Origin: an uncultured Pseudomonadales bacterium
GTDB taxonomy: Bacteria; Pseudomonadota; Gammaproteobacteria; Pseudomonadales; Azotimanducaceae
Assembly (NCBI GenBank): GCA_905182155.1
Contig: CAJJAX010000001.1
Location: forward strand, 1-64,000
Reading direction: 5' to 3'
Length of the DNA: 64,000 nucleotides
Below, piece after piece: positions 1 to 13,574 of the stretch. A model generated the notes under the pieces. It was not told the origin of the DNA and ran no database searches. It saw nothing but the letters and a program-made list of their open reading frames with translations. Each line of letters begins with the position of its first letter. Within the stretch, counting starts at the first letter, position 1. Made by a program: the position numbers and the translations under genes.

Positions 1-3
1 CGA

Positions 4-231
4 ATGTCTCTGAGCAATGTGCTCATCCAATCCTATGTAGATGACGAATTTCGCGGCCGGGTGATGAGTATTTATATGCTGGAGATGGCGCTTTTATCGG
101 TGAGCATCTACCCCATCAGTTTGCTGGCCGAGTTTTACGGCCCGCAATGGGCGGTTGGCCTGTCTGCCATTGGCTTGATCATCATGGTGGTGATTCTATT
201 CAACGTCCCACGCTATCGCGATCTCGATTAA
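4..231 (+). CDS. MFS transporter, C-terminal fragment (truncated by window start)
   Basis: Hydrophobic ORF with 'DEFRGRVMSIYML' typical of MFS exporters of the DHA3 type. Confidence 0.6.
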   Translation: MSLSNVLIQSYVDDEFRGRVMSIYMLEMALLSVSIYPISLLAEFYGPQWAVGLSAIGLIIMVVILFNVPRYRDLD

Positions 232-3369
<3,138 letters not shown>

Positions 3370-3658
3370 TCACGCCCTCGTGCCCAGCAAGGGCAAAAGA
3401 ACCTCAAAGCGTCTGGGGCGCGCCGCTCAATCCTTTAAAGACGCGCAGTTGGGCCGCTGAACCGTCCTACCCGGCACTGGGCCCAAGCGAAATCAGCATC
3501 CGACGGGCCGTGCAGCGCTTCAACAACCCCAATGACCAGCAGGGATCATTCGGTGATCGACCGCCCAGGGTATGACCCAAACAAAAAGCTCGAGCAGGTT
3601 GATTGACCTGTCGCAAGCACAGCAGTAAGGTGCACCAAAAGATGATTACAGCGCCGTT

Positions 3659-3898
3659 ATGCCTCAAGCTAAAGCCTTTCCGTTCGAAGCGTCCTTAAAA
3701 AAACTCGAAACCCTTGTCGAGACAATGGAAGCGGGCGAACTCTCCCTTGAAGAATCTTTAAACGCGTTCCAGGAAGGGATCGAGTTGACACGAGCTTGCC
3801 AAAAAGCATTGACCGAGGCCGAACAAAAGGTTGCCCTGCTGGTCACAACCAGTGCCGGCGTTGCAGCACAACCTTTCGAGCCTTCTGATGACGGCTGA
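3659..3898 (+). CDS. xseB: Exodeoxyribonuclease VII small subunit
   Basis: 79 aa, 'FEASLKKLETLVETMEAGELSLEESLNAFQEGIEL'; followed by ispA and dxs. Confidence 0.95.
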   Translation: MPQAKAFPFEASLKKLETLVETMEAGELSLEESLNAFQEGIELTRACQKALTEAEQKVALLVTTSAGVAAQPFEPSDDG

Positions 3899-4763
3899 GT
3901 TTCTGGCGCCTTTTCAAAATCGAATCGAAGTAAAGCTTGCACAACGACTCAACGCGTTTGACCAACCCAAACCGCTCAGCGACGCCATGGCTTATGCCTG
4001 TCTTGGCGGCGGTAAACGATTACGGGCAGCGCTTGTCTATCTGAGTGCCGAGGCACTCGGACTGAACTTAGATCAAGCCGACAGCACCGCAATTGCCGTT
4101 GAACTCATCCACGGCTACTCATTAATCCATGATGACTTACCCGCAATGGATGATGACCCCTTACGGCGGGGAAAACCCAGCACCCACATCGAATTTGGAG
4201 ACGCCTTAGCGATCCTGGCAGGGGACGCACTACAGGCTCTGGCCTTTCAGACACTGGCAGAGGATACCCGTCTTAATCCCGAGGCAAGACTTCGGCTCAT
4301 TCAAGCACTCAGCGGTGCCTCCGGCATCAATGGCATGGTGGGTGGCCAAGTCCGGGACATGACGGGTGAACACCAGGCGCTCAACCTGTCCGATCTCACC
4401 GAGATGCACGCGCTCAAGACCGGCGCCCTCATTGAATTCTCAGCGGCCAGCGGCGCGATGATCGACGGCAATCAATCCAACCGTGAAGGCGCCCTGCGAC
4501 ACTTTGGCGCAAAACTCGGTTTGGCCTTTCAGGTGCAAGACGACATCCTCGATGAAACCAGTAGTACTGAAACCCTTGGCAAGCAACAAGGCTCAGATCG
4601 AGCCCAAGCCAAATCGACGTTCGTTTCGTTATTAGGCCTTGAAGCCGCTCAAGAACATCTCGCTGATCTGATTGCGACTGTGCTGAGCCTTTTAAAGCAA
4701 TCGCAACTCGAAACAGACAATCTGTTGGCGCTGGTGCACTACATGGCCGAAAGAAAATATTAA
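3888..4763 (+). CDS. ispA: Farnesyl diphosphate synthase (start taken at internal ATG, MTAEFLAP)
   Basis: DDxxD motifs 'LIHDDLPAMDDD' and 'QVQDDILDETSS'; overlaps xseB end. Confidence 0.95.
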   Translation: MTAEFLAPFQNRIEVKLAQRLNAFDQPKPLSDAMAYACLGGGKRLRAALVYLSAEALGLNLDQADSTAIAVELIHGYSLIHDDLPAMDDDPLRRGKPSTHIEFGDALAILAGDALQALAFQTLAEDTRLNPEARLRLIQALSGASGINGMVGGQVRDMTGEHQALNLSDLTEMHALKTGALIEFSAASGAMIDGNQSNREGALRHFGAKLGLAFQVQDDILDETSSTETLGKQQGSDRAQAKSTFVSLLGLEAAQEHLADLIATVLSLLKQSQLETDNLLALVHYMAERKY

Positions 4764-4826
4764 TCCCGAGAAAAATTCTGATCGCTTTCGTGTAAACTTC
4801 GGCCATCCATCTCATCAAATAGCCCT

Positions 4827-6698
4827 ATGTTCTACACCATCCCAACCGAGCGGCCCAACACCCCTCTGCTTGATACCATAAACGCGCCCAGCGACTTAAG
4901 GCGGCTGAGCCTGAATGAGTTAGATCAGCTCGTCGATGACCTCCGGCACTTTCTCCTGTATAGCGTTGGACAAACCGGCGGGCACCTTGGCGCAGGCCTC
5001 GGCGTCATTGAATTAACCGTGGCCCTGCATTATTGCTTCGACACCCCGGACGACCACTTAGTCTGGGATGTGGGTCATCAGACCTACCCGCACAAGATCT
5101 TAACGGGTCGCCGAGAGCAGATGGCCACCTTAAGAACCAAAGAGGGGATCGCACCCTTTCCTTCAAGAGATGAGAGCCCCTATGACACTTTTGGCGTGGG
5201 GCACTCTTCGACCTCTATCAGTGCCGCATTGGGAATGGCGCTGGCTAAAAAAGCGCGGGGCACCACTTCTAAAACCGTTGCCGTGATCGGAGACGGCGCC
5301 ATGACCGCGGGCATGGCCTTTGAAGCACTGAATCATGCAGGCTCGGTTGATGCCGACATGCTGGTTATCCTCAACGACAACGCCATGTCCATCTCGGAAA
5401 ACGTTGGCGGGCTCGCCAGTTATTTTGCGCGCATTCTCTCAAGCCGGTTTTATTTGAATGTTCGCCAAGGCGGTAAGAAGATTTTAAGCCACCTGCCGTC
5501 GGCGCAAAACTTTGCTCGAAAAACCGAGGAGCACATGAAAGGCATGGTCGTGCCCGGCACGCTTTTTGATGAATTAGGCTTGAACTACATCGGCCCAATC
5601 GATGGTCATGATTTAAAGGCGTTAATCACCGCTTTAACCAATATCAAAGACCAAAAAGGTCCGCAATTTCTTCATCTCGTGACCCAAAAAGGTAAGGGCT
5701 TTGAACCAGCCGAGGCCTCGCCCATCGGCACGCATTCAATGTCAAAAATTGAAACCAACCCGATAGGGCGCAATGACAAGCGTCCCAGTTACGCCAATAT
5801 CTTTGGACAATGGATCTGCGATAAAGCCGCCACTGACACAAACCTTATGGCCATCACGCCGGCCATGCGCGAGGGTTCTGATTTAGTCGCGTTTTCGGAG
5901 CGCTTTGCAGATCGTTACTTTGATGTCGCCATCGCCGAGCAACATGCCGTAACCCTTGCCGCGGGACTCGCGTGCCAAGGCATGAAACCCGTGGTCGCGA
6001 TCTATTCGACCTTCCTACAACGCGCTTATGATCAACTGATCCATGACATTGCCATTCAGAACTTGGATGTGCTGTTTGCAATTGATCGCGCGGGCCTACT
6101 CGAGGATGGACCGACCCATTCTGGGGTATTCGACTACGGCTTCTTAAGGTGTATCCCCAATGTTGTCGTCATGGCACCCTCCGATGAAAGCGAGCTGAAG
6201 GCCATGCTCGAATTTGGATATGAGCACCCTGGCCCAGCCTGTGTTCGTTACCCACGCGGCGAAATCACCGGCGCAGGAACTGAGGCGCCCGTGCAAATCG
6301 AATTGGGCCGCGGCGAGGTGCGTCGGTCAGGTCAAGAGATCGCCATACTCGCTTTTGGCAGCATGCTGCAAACCGGCCTTGAGGTGGCAGAACCGTTAGG
6401 CGCAACGGTTGTGGATATGCGGTTTGTGAAACCGCTCGATGAAGCCCTGATCACACAGCTTGCGCGCGAGCACGGCTTTATCGTAACCCTCGAAGAAAAT
6501 GCCGTTCAGGGTGGCGCGGGTTCTGCCGTCAATGAGCATTTAGCCAAAGCGGGCTATCGCGGATTACTTTTAAACCTGGGCATTCCGGACGAATTTATCC
6601 AACCCGAAAAGCCCTCACAGATGATCAAAGCCAGTGGCCTAGACGCCGCCAGTGTCCTGCACAGCATCAACGCTCATCAAACGGCGTTCGGCAACTAG
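4827..6698 (+). CDS. dxs: 1-deoxy-D-xylulose-5-phosphate synthase
   Basis: 623 aa; '[14 protein letters not shown]', '[14 protein letters not shown]', '[20 protein letters not shown]'. Confidence 0.97.
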   Translation: MFYTIPTERPNTPLLDTINAPSDLRRLSLNELDQLVDDLRHFLLYSVGQTGGHLGAGLGVIELTVALHYCFDTPDDHLVWDVGHQTYPHKILTGRREQMATLRTKEGIAPFPSRDESPYDTFGVGHSSTSISAALGMALAKKARGTTSKTVAVIGDGAMTAGMAFEALNHAGSVDADMLVILNDNAMSISENVGGLASYFARILSSRFYLNVRQGGKKILSHLPSAQNFARKTEEHMKGMVVPGTLFDELGLNYIGPIDGHDLKALITALTNIKDQKGPQFLHLVTQKGKGFEPAEASPIGTHSMSKIETNPIGRNDKRPSYANIFGQWICDKAATDTNLMAITPAMREGSDLVAFSERFADRYFDVAIAEQHAVTLAAGLACQGMKPVVAIYSTFLQRAYDQLIHDIAIQNLDVLFAIDRAGLLEDGPTHSGVFDYGFLRCIPNVVVMAPSDESELKAMLEFGYEHPGPACVRYPRGEITGAGTEAPVQIELGRGEVRRSGQEIAILAFGSMLQTGLEVAEPLGATVVDMRFVKPLDEALITQLAREHGFIVTLEENAVQGGAGSAVNEHLAKAGYRGLLLNLGIPDEFIQPEKPSQMIKASGLDAASVLHSINAHQTAFGN

Positions 6699-7292
6699 CT
6701 GAGTGTTGATTGGCTCAGAAGGTGCCCTAACTTACCCGCTTTCGTCTTAAGGTAACGGTCGTTATGGTCGTTATGGCCGGTTTCAATCGGCATTCGATCC
6801 TGAACCTCAATACCCAATTTGGTTAACGCGTTGACCTTAACCGGGTTATTGGTCATCAACCGAACAGAGCCCACCTGAAGGTGCGCAAACATATTGCGGC
6901 ACATCGTGTAATCGCGCAGGTCTGCATCAAACCCTAAGCGCTCGTTGGCCTCGACTGTGTCGGCCCCGGCATCTTGAAGTTGATAAGCGCGGATTTTATT
7001 GATCAAACCAATGCCGCGGCCCTCTTGATTTAAATACAGTAAAACCCCAGCGCCTTCATGCGGCACTCATTGCTCCTTGAAGTTGAGGCCCACAATCGCA
7101 GCGCATGCTGAACAAGCAATCGCCCGTTAGGCATTCGGAGTGCACGCGGCACAGCACGCCTGCCTGATTCGCAACGGAACCGAAGGTGAGGGCAACATGT
7201 TCTTGGCCCGTATCGGGATCCTCAAAACCGTGCATGACAAACTTGCCAAATTGGGTTGGCAATTCACAGGATGCGACAAATTGGACTGGCAT
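6695..7292 (-). CDS. ribA: GTP cyclohydrolase II, interrupted by a frameshift near 7056-7075
   Basis: Two adjacent frames: '[27 protein letters not shown]' then '[39 protein letters not shown]'. Confidence 0.9.
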
Positions 7293-7796
7293 TGGAAAAT
7301 GCTCTTTACCGTTCGAGAGCGAAGTGTACCAGCAGTCTGGCTTGACTGAAAATCGACGCTCAGAATTTTTTTAATCTCGGCTGCTTACGGCACTCCGACC
7401 CGCCCGGAATCCAAACGCCGGGGCCGAACCCAAAGCGCCATCAGCAACGTCGCAGGTCATACCCCGAGCCGAGGCCATCACATTGCCGCGGCCTAAAGCC
7501 CTTCAACTCGGCCGCCGCCGATGTCCGTTACCCCATCGCTGCATCGATTCTCGGTTAAGCCGATTGTCCCGAGTAACTCGGCCATTGAACCCAAAGTGGT
7601 CGCAGTCGTACCTTTGAATGCGAGCTCGCGTACCCAGCATCCTGCGCGCTATCGCCTCGGTAAAACCCAGATCAGCGCCAACAGGACCACCGCGAATCTA
7701 CCCCTCAAGGGTTTCTTGCCCCCGACTGAAGCCGTGGGCCAGCGCCTCATTCGCACAATGGCCAGCTCAAGCAAAGCAATCTTCACGCGAAGACCC

Positions 7797-8987
7797 TTAG
7801 TCCGGCAAACCCAACACCCGTTTCGCGATGATGTTGGCTTGCACTTCATTGGTCCCGCCGTAGATCGTAACCGCTCGACTGGCGAGCCAAGATCGCGTGG
7901 CGCCTAATTCCTCCGGCAGAAAGCCTGCGTCTTCCCAACCCATGCCCTGACTGCCCATCAAATCGGCCGTGAGCGACTGTTGGTCTTGCGCCAAGGATGC
8001 GCCGTACAGTTTAAACATCGAGGTCGCCGCGCCGGGTGCCGCCCCGCCCCGAGCCTCTTCGCCCATTCTGCGCTGGGTTAGCACAAACGCGCGGCTGCGC
8101 ATTTGCCATTGAATGACCTCGTTCCGCTGACTCGCTTGCTGCACGGGATCACTCACGTACCGGCCCAGAAGATCCACCAGATCAAGATCAACGGTCACGC
8201 CGACGGGCCGGGATCGACCGGCTGATGGGCCTAGGCCGCCCTGGCCCGAGCGTTCGTGTTGAAGTAGGCGCTTACCAATCCCCCAGCCGTCATTGAGGGT
8301 TCCAACCAGGTCTCGTTTTTCGGCCAAGGCACCGTCTAAAAACGTTTCACAAAAGGGCGAGCTCCCTGAGATGAGCTGGATGGGCTTCACCGTTATCCCA
8401 GGTTGGTCCATCGGCAGCAAAACAAAACTGATCCCTTTGTGCTTAGCAACGTTAGGGTCTGTGCGCACAACAATAATACCGTAGTCAGAATAATGCGCGC
8501 CCGAGGTCCAGATTTTTTGGCCATCAATTTGGAAATGATCACCCTGTAAAACCGCTTTGGTATTAAGCGCCGCTAAATCAGAGCCCGCGCCCGGCTCGCT
8601 GTAACCCTGACACCAGGCCGCGCCGCCTTTGGCAATCAAGGTCAAGTGCCGGAGCTTTTGATCCTCGGTGCCATGCTCCAACAACGTCGGCCCCAGCATT
8701 CGGGTACCCATGTTGACAAGCGGTGGCCGAGCATCAATCGCTTGCATCTCTTCGTACAAAACTTGCGTTTCGGCCAAGCTTAAACCAGCGCCCCCGTATT
8801 CTTTCGGCCACTGAGGCACCGTCCAGCCGCGCTCAGCCATCACTGCCAACCACCGCTGGGTATCGGGCTTGAAGGTCACCTTGGTGCTGCCGCTATGGGT
8901 CTCACCCGGACCCCGCGCGCCCTGCGGGCAGTTCTCAGCTAACCAAGCGCGGGTTTCGGCTCGGAATTGTACTAATGCTTCTTTCAC
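7797..8987 (-). CDS. Acyl-CoA dehydrogenase
   Basis: 'QGYSEPGAGSDLAALNTKA', C-terminal 'IYGGTNEVQANIIAKRVLGLP'. Confidence 0.93.
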   Translation of the reverse strand: MKEALVQFRAETRAWLAENCPQGARGPGETHSGSTKVTFKPDTQRWLAVMAERGWTVPQWPKEYGGAGLSLAETQVLYEEMQAIDARPPLVNMGTRMLGPTLLEHGTEDQKLRHLTLIAKGGAAWCQGYSEPGAGSDLAALNTKAVLQGDHFQIDGQKIWTSGAHYSDYGIIVVRTDPNVAKHKGISFVLLPMDQPGITVKPIQLISGSSPFCETFLDGALAEKRDLVGTLNDGWGIGKRLLQHERSGQGGLGPSAGRSRPVGVTVDLDLVDLLGRYVSDPVQQASQRNEVIQWQMRSRAFVLTQRRMGEEARGGAAPGAATSMFKLYGASLAQDQQSLTADLMGSQGMGWEDAGFLPEELGATRSWLASRAVTIYGGTNEVQANIIAKRVLGLPD

Positions 8988-9032
8988 GACTGGGCACTCC
9001 TTTGTTCGCGCAGCTCAACATCACCTTCTGAC

Positions 9033-9404
9033 TTAAGACGCGGGACTTAATTGCACCAGCAGGCCATTGGCCTCAGCAGGATGCACAAAGGCGCCACCAA
9101 TCGTGCGCACCCCGGATGCCGACAATGACGCCGCCATGGCTTTTGGATCGTCAACCGCAAAGGCCACCGTGTGGACGCCATCGCCGAGTTTGTTCAGTGA
9201 CCCCGTCAAGGGCGAGGCCGCCTCGGTTGGAGAAATCAATTCTAAAAACGTGCCATTTTCGAAGTGGTAGAATGCTTGATCCGCCATTAAAGCGTCAGAG
9301 TGCGCCCGATCAGGCTCAATACCCAAGATCTTATTATAATTGGCAACGGCGGCCTCGATATCCCCAACGCGAACCACGACGTGGTCTATTCCTTTAAAAC
9401 TCAT
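9033..9404 (-). CDS. VOC/glyoxalase-fold protein (methylmalonyl-CoA epimerase-like)
   Basis: 123 aa; 'MSFKGIDHVVVRVGDIEAAVANYNKILGIEP' and 'GDGVHTVAFAVDD'. Confidence 0.82.
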   Translation of the reverse strand: MSFKGIDHVVVRVGDIEAAVANYNKILGIEPDRAHSDALMADQAFYHFENGTFLELISPTEAASPLTGSLNKLGDGVHTVAFAVDDPKAMAASLSASGVRTIGGAFVHPAEANGLLVQLSPAS

Positions 9405-9484
9405 TTGACGCTCCTTTTTTAATCCTAAAACTCAAAAAACCGTGCTGAGAAGATCTCAGTCTCCGGCCCCATACTCGTTGTGCC

Positions 9485-10732
9485 CTATTGCGCATTGCGC
9501 GGAATCTCGCGGAATGGCCCGGTATCCATCCGTTGCTCTTTCGGCATCCCAAGCACCCGCTCGGCAATAATATTGCGCTGAATCTCATCGGTGCCACCCG
9601 CAATCGATATCGCCGGAACGGAAATTAAGGTTTCGGCAATGAGGCCGTCAGCCGCGGACTCAGGGCCGCTCAACATCGCGCTTGCGCCCGAGATCATGGT
9701 GTGGACATGGGCCGCTTGTCTTGCAATCACACTGGCGCCAAGCTTGCCAATCGACCCAGCGGGTAGCACGCCCTGGCCGCCGGATTTTTGGTAGGCCGCA
9801 ACCCGATCGGCTGAAATTCGCGCAGCCTCGGTCAAACAAAATAATTTCGCCATTTCTTGACGAACCGCATCGTCTTCAATGGCGCCGGTTTCTTGAGCCC
9901 GCTGCAAAATTAAATCCGGCCGGCCTTCGCGTTGGGGATACCAGGTGTAAGGCTCATTATCGATCTCGAGTTCCCGCGCGAGCTCTTCATAAATTCTGCC
10001 AGCGGAAGCCGAAGCCGGCACACCCTGGCTGCGGCCCCGGGCAAAGCCTTGGCGCTCAATTGACAAGGTGGTGGTTGCAACCGCCCAGCCGTGGCCCTCG
10101 CCGCCCATCAGATCATCGAGCGGCACCCGAGCATCGGTTAAAAACACCTCATTAAAAGAGGCATGGCCATTCATCTGCTTTAAAGGTCGAACCTCGACGC
10201 CAGGCTGACGCATATCAATCAAAAAATAAGACAGACCCTGATGCTTCGGGAGGTCCCAATTCGAGCGCGCAACCAAGATACCAAAATCGGCATGATGGGC
10301 GCTGGTATTCCAGACTTTTTGACCGTTGATGAGCCAGTGATCGGCCTTTCGATCGGCTCGGGTTGAGGCGCCGGCTAAATCCGAGCCACTGCCTGGCTCG
10401 CTAAACAGCTGGCACCAAGCGTGCTCACCGGTCAGAATCTTTGGTAAATAACGCTGCTTTTGTTCGTTAGAACCATGGGCAAGAATGGTTTCAGCCGCCA
10501 GGCGCCGCGGGCCCACTTGGGCCGCGCCGACAATTCGCCGGTCAGCAAAAACGCGTGATACAACCAACGCTTCGGCCTGGGAAAAGCCTCGACCAAAACT
10601 ATCTTCTGGCCAACTTGGTGCCGCCCAACCCGCCGAAACAAGGCGTTTTCGCCACTCGATCAGGGATAGATCTGGCGAAAATTCAGCGTCTAAAAAGCGA
10701 TCAAGCTCGACCTTTATCCAATCATGCGACAT
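9485..10732 (-). CDS. Acyl-CoA dehydrogenase
   Basis: 'QLFSEPGSGSDLAGASTRA', 'INGQKVWNTSAHHADFGILVAR', 'IAGGTDEIQRNIIAERVLGMP'. Confidence 0.93.
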   Translation of the reverse strand: MSHDWIKVELDRFLDAEFSPDLSLIEWRKRLVSAGWAAPSWPEDSFGRGFSQAEALVVSRVFADRRIVGAAQVGPRRLAAETILAHGSNEQKQRYLPKILTGEHAWCQLFSEPGSGSDLAGASTRADRKADHWLINGQKVWNTSAHHADFGILVARSNWDLPKHQGLSYFLIDMRQPGVEVRPLKQMNGHASFNEVFLTDARVPLDDLMGGEGHGWAVATTTLSIERQGFARGRSQGVPASASAGRIYEELARELEIDNEPYTWYPQREGRPDLILQRAQETGAIEDDAVRQEMAKLFCLTEAARISADRVAAYQKSGGQGVLPAGSIGKLGASVIARQAAHVHTMISGASAMLSGPESAADGLIAETLISVPAISIAGGTDEIQRNIIAERVLGMPKEQRMDTGPFREIPRNAQ

Positions 10733-11831
10733 CTTTGGCCTCCTGTAGGATATCGATCATTCGGGCACGATGCCGGTGGGGTGCGCCCAGCAACACCTCG
10801 TCGCATTTTGCCCGTTTAAACCAAAGGTGGGTGTCGTTCTCCCAGGTAAAACCAATGCCGCCCCGGAGCTGAATGGCCGCACGCGCCATCTCCATAAAAC
10901 AATCTGCTGCCATCGCCTTCGCCATACTCGGGTAAATCGTTTCGGCATCACTTGCCGCCAAACAAAATCCTGCATAGTGGGTCGCCGCTTTGGCGAACTC
11001 GAGGCTCATTAATAAGTCAGCGCAGCGATGTTTTAAGGCCTGAAACGAGCCAATTGGCCGACCAAACTGGTAACGACCTTTGGTGTATTCAACCGTTTCA
11101 TCCAACAACCTTGCCGCCCCCCCAATCATCTCGTGGGCCAAGGCAACGCTGGTTAAGTCCCAAAACCGATTCAAATCCTGCGACGTCACATCGCCGATCT
11201 TGGTCGCCTTGGCTGATTGCAGGGTAACGCGCGCCACTTTACGGGTCATATCGATCGACTCTTGGGCCACAGCTGTTACGCCCTCAGAAAGCCTTGGCAG
11301 GGCATAAAGCCCTAAGCCTGCGCCATTGCGCGCCACGATGATGAAGTCCTCGGCCGTGCAGCCATCCAAAACAATCGGGGCTGACCCCGTTAACGCTCCG
11401 GCCTCATTCGCCTGGATCAAACGCCCCACCTGACTCGGGTGATTCAGATCATCTAAGACCAGCGTTGCGCGGATCGACCCGTCCGCAATCTGTGGCAGTC
11501 TTTCAATTTTCGCGGCTTCATCGGCAAAGCGTTCAAGTGCGTAACCTGCCATGACGGCGGATGAAAAAAAAGGACCGCAGTAGAGGGTTCGTCCCATCTC
11601 TTCAAGAATGATGCCCAACTCAACCGGACCAAAGCCATGTCCGCCATATTCCTCTGACAGATGCGTGCCAGATAACCCCAAGGTTTCGCTCAGCTGCGCC
11701 CAAACCAATGGATCGAAACCTGTTTCGGTTTCGGAAAGCCCACGAACCGCGGTCGTTGTGCTGTGGGTATCAAAGAATCGATGCACAACGCGTTTAAATT
11801 GCGCTTGGTCTTCGGTAAACACGACTTGCAT
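10722..11831 (-). CDS. Acyl-CoA dehydrogenase, shorter partner-type (start at internal ATG, MQVVFTEDQ)
   Basis: ORF 10722..12005 trimmed; 'LSEEYGGHGFGPVELGIILEEMGRTL', 'GRYQFGRPIGSFQALKHRCADL', 'QLRGGIGFTWENDTHLWFKRAK'. Confidence 0.9.
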   Translation of the reverse strand: MQVVFTEDQAQFKRVVHRFFDTHSTTTAVRGLSETETGFDPLVWAQLSETLGLSGTHLSEEYGGHGFGPVELGIILEEMGRTLYCGPFFSSAVMAGYALERFADEAAKIERLPQIADGSIRATLVLDDLNHPSQVGRLIQANEAGALTGSAPIVLDGCTAEDFIIVARNGAGLGLYALPRLSEGVTAVAQESIDMTRKVARVTLQSAKATKIGDVTSQDLNRFWDLTSVALAHEMIGGAARLLDETVEYTKGRYQFGRPIGSFQALKHRCADLLMSLEFAKAATHYAGFCLAASDAETIYPSMAKAMAADCFMEMARAAIQLRGGIGFTWENDTHLWFKRAKCDEVLLGAPHRHRARMIDILQEAKDVA

Positions 11832-12251
11832 TGATCTCTCCTGACTCAAAACCCCCCGGTTGGTCCCGGGGTTGTTCAAAACGGGCACTGTTTTTAGCGG
11901 GCCTAACAACGACGACTTTGATTCAGCCCCTCTCCATATTGATAGAGAGCGGATCTGGTTGCAAATCGTGATTGACCAAACGTTAAAAAATGAGCGACGC
12001 AACATCGAGATTCAGCGATCTTTCCCGATCAATTCAGCAGGGTGACGCCTGCGCGCCTGATGACGCCCCATCAAACCTGTCAGCCGATCCGTTCATGGGG
12101 GCGTTCTCGACCAATCCAGCGGTTGCCGGTTGCCTCAGGCAACCCAGACAATGGGTTTGGTTCGACACCGCCCTGAGGGACGATCCATCACGGGCGCGTT
12201 GATGGCACCTAATAATCATCCGCCAAAATCCACCGCCCTCGCCGAAGTTCC

Positions 12252-12286
12252 GTTTGGTTTGGTTTGGTTTGGTTTTGGTTTGGTTT
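12252..12286. repeat. Imperfect pentanucleotide microsatellite (GTTTG)n, about 7 units
   Basis: gtttg gtttg gtttg gtttg gttttg gtttg gttt. Confidence 0.9.
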
Positions 12287-12297
12287 ATTAAATTGGC

Positions 12298-13473
12298 TCA
12301 GACTGCCGCTAAGGCGTCATAGCCGTATAGGCGATCCATCGTTTGTTGCCCCGCCCAAGGGGTCACTCGGTTTCGAAGCCAGGTGAATGGCGCCCGCGCA
12401 TGAAAGACGCGCCCATTCCTTTTCGATGCCCGCTGGACGTAAGCCGTTCTGGGTTTTCGCAGGGTCTCATACCGCTTCAAACTGGTCTTGATCTGCGTGC
12501 CTTCGCTCAAACAACGGCTGAGAACCAACGCATCCTCAATGGCCATGGCCGCACCTTGAGCCATAAACGGTAAGGTTGCGTGACAGGCATCGCCTAACAG
12601 GGTCACCGGGCCCGTTCCCCAGCTTGGCAGTTCAGGCCGATCAAACAGCGCCCATTGATAAATCTGTGACGCATCAGAGGCAGCAATTAACTCCGAAATA
12701 ATCGGATGCCAGCCCTTAAAATCTTGCGCGACCTCGCAGCGGTTGCCCGGTTGGGTCCAGGACTCCTGGGTCCATTGTTTTTTTTCTAACACGCAGACAC
12801 AATTTACCCAATCCCCTTGCCCGACATTGTAGTGAACAAAATGCTGACCCGGCCCCCACCAAACCGTCACCGCCGGCGAAATCGAGCCGGCCTTGAGGCC
12901 CGCTGCGGGGACTAATAGCCGCCAAGCAACTTGGCCCGTGAACCTTGGCGGCTGATCCCCAAAGAGCCGCTCGCGGATGCTCGAATGAATGCCATCAGCA
13001 CCCACCAAGACCTGTCCGGTAAACGTCTGTTCAGCGCTTTGGAGTAAGACCGCATCGCCATCGAGTTTAAAATCGAGCACCTTGACCCCGAATCTAAGAT
13101 CAATCCGAGGATCTTGTTCAGCCGCGTCAATCAGCAAACGCATTAAGTCGGACCGCAGCAGATGGTAATAGGGCGCCCCAAACCGTTCGTTCATTTCTGA
13201 ACCCAGCTGCGTCTGATAAATCAGGGCCCCAGAGCGCCAATGCCGAAAGGCCGAGGACGCTGGCAGGCTCGCAGTCAACGCAAGTCCAGGCCCGAGTCCA
13301 ATGTGCTGCAAGACCTTGGTCGCATTGGGTGAGATTTGTATGCCCGCTCCCACAAATTCGGCGTCAGGATTGGCTTCAAGGACCGTCACCCGATGGCCGG
13401 CGCGACTCAAGCACAAGGCGTGGGTGAGCCCGCCAATGCCGGCCCCAACAATCAACACGTTTAATTGCTTCAT
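12298..13473 (-). CDS. FAD-dependent aromatic-ring monooxygenase (salicylate hydroxylase-like)
   Basis: N-terminal 'LIVGAGIGGLTHALCLSRAGHRVTVLEA', 'LVGADGIHSSIRERLFG', 'LLGDACHATLPFMAQGAAMAIEDA'. Confidence 0.88.
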   Translation of the reverse strand: MKQLNVLIVGAGIGGLTHALCLSRAGHRVTVLEANPDAEFVGAGIQISPNATKVLQHIGLGPGLALTASLPASSAFRHWRSGALIYQTQLGSEMNERFGAPYYHLLRSDLMRLLIDAAEQDPRIDLRFGVKVLDFKLDGDAVLLQSAEQTFTGQVLVGADGIHSSIRERLFGDQPPRFTGQVAWRLLVPAAGLKAGSISPAVTVWWGPGQHFVHYNVGQGDWVNCVCVLEKKQWTQESWTQPGNRCEVAQDFKGWHPIISELIAASDASQIYQWALFDRPELPSWGTGPVTLLGDACHATLPFMAQGAAMAIEDALVLSRCLSEGTQIKTSLKRYETLRKPRTAYVQRASKRNGRVFHARAPFTWLRNRVTPWAGQQTMDRLYGYDALAAV

Positions 13474-13574
13474 GGTGTCACTTAATCCCTCCTGCGGAAC
13501 CTTAAACCAATCTCGTTCACGTGGTTTTGCTCGAGCCGCCCGCTTTCACGGGCGCGCTCAATAGCGCTTTGCCA

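Noticed and set aside
7521-7907. 128-aa plus-strand ORF between ribA and the ACAD
   Set aside because: Runs into the ACAD 3' end on the opposite strand; no family motif.
12034-12219. Small ORFs on both strands around the 12.1 kb hairpin
   Set aside because: Mirror ORFs in a GC-rich intergenic region; no motif or RBS evidence.
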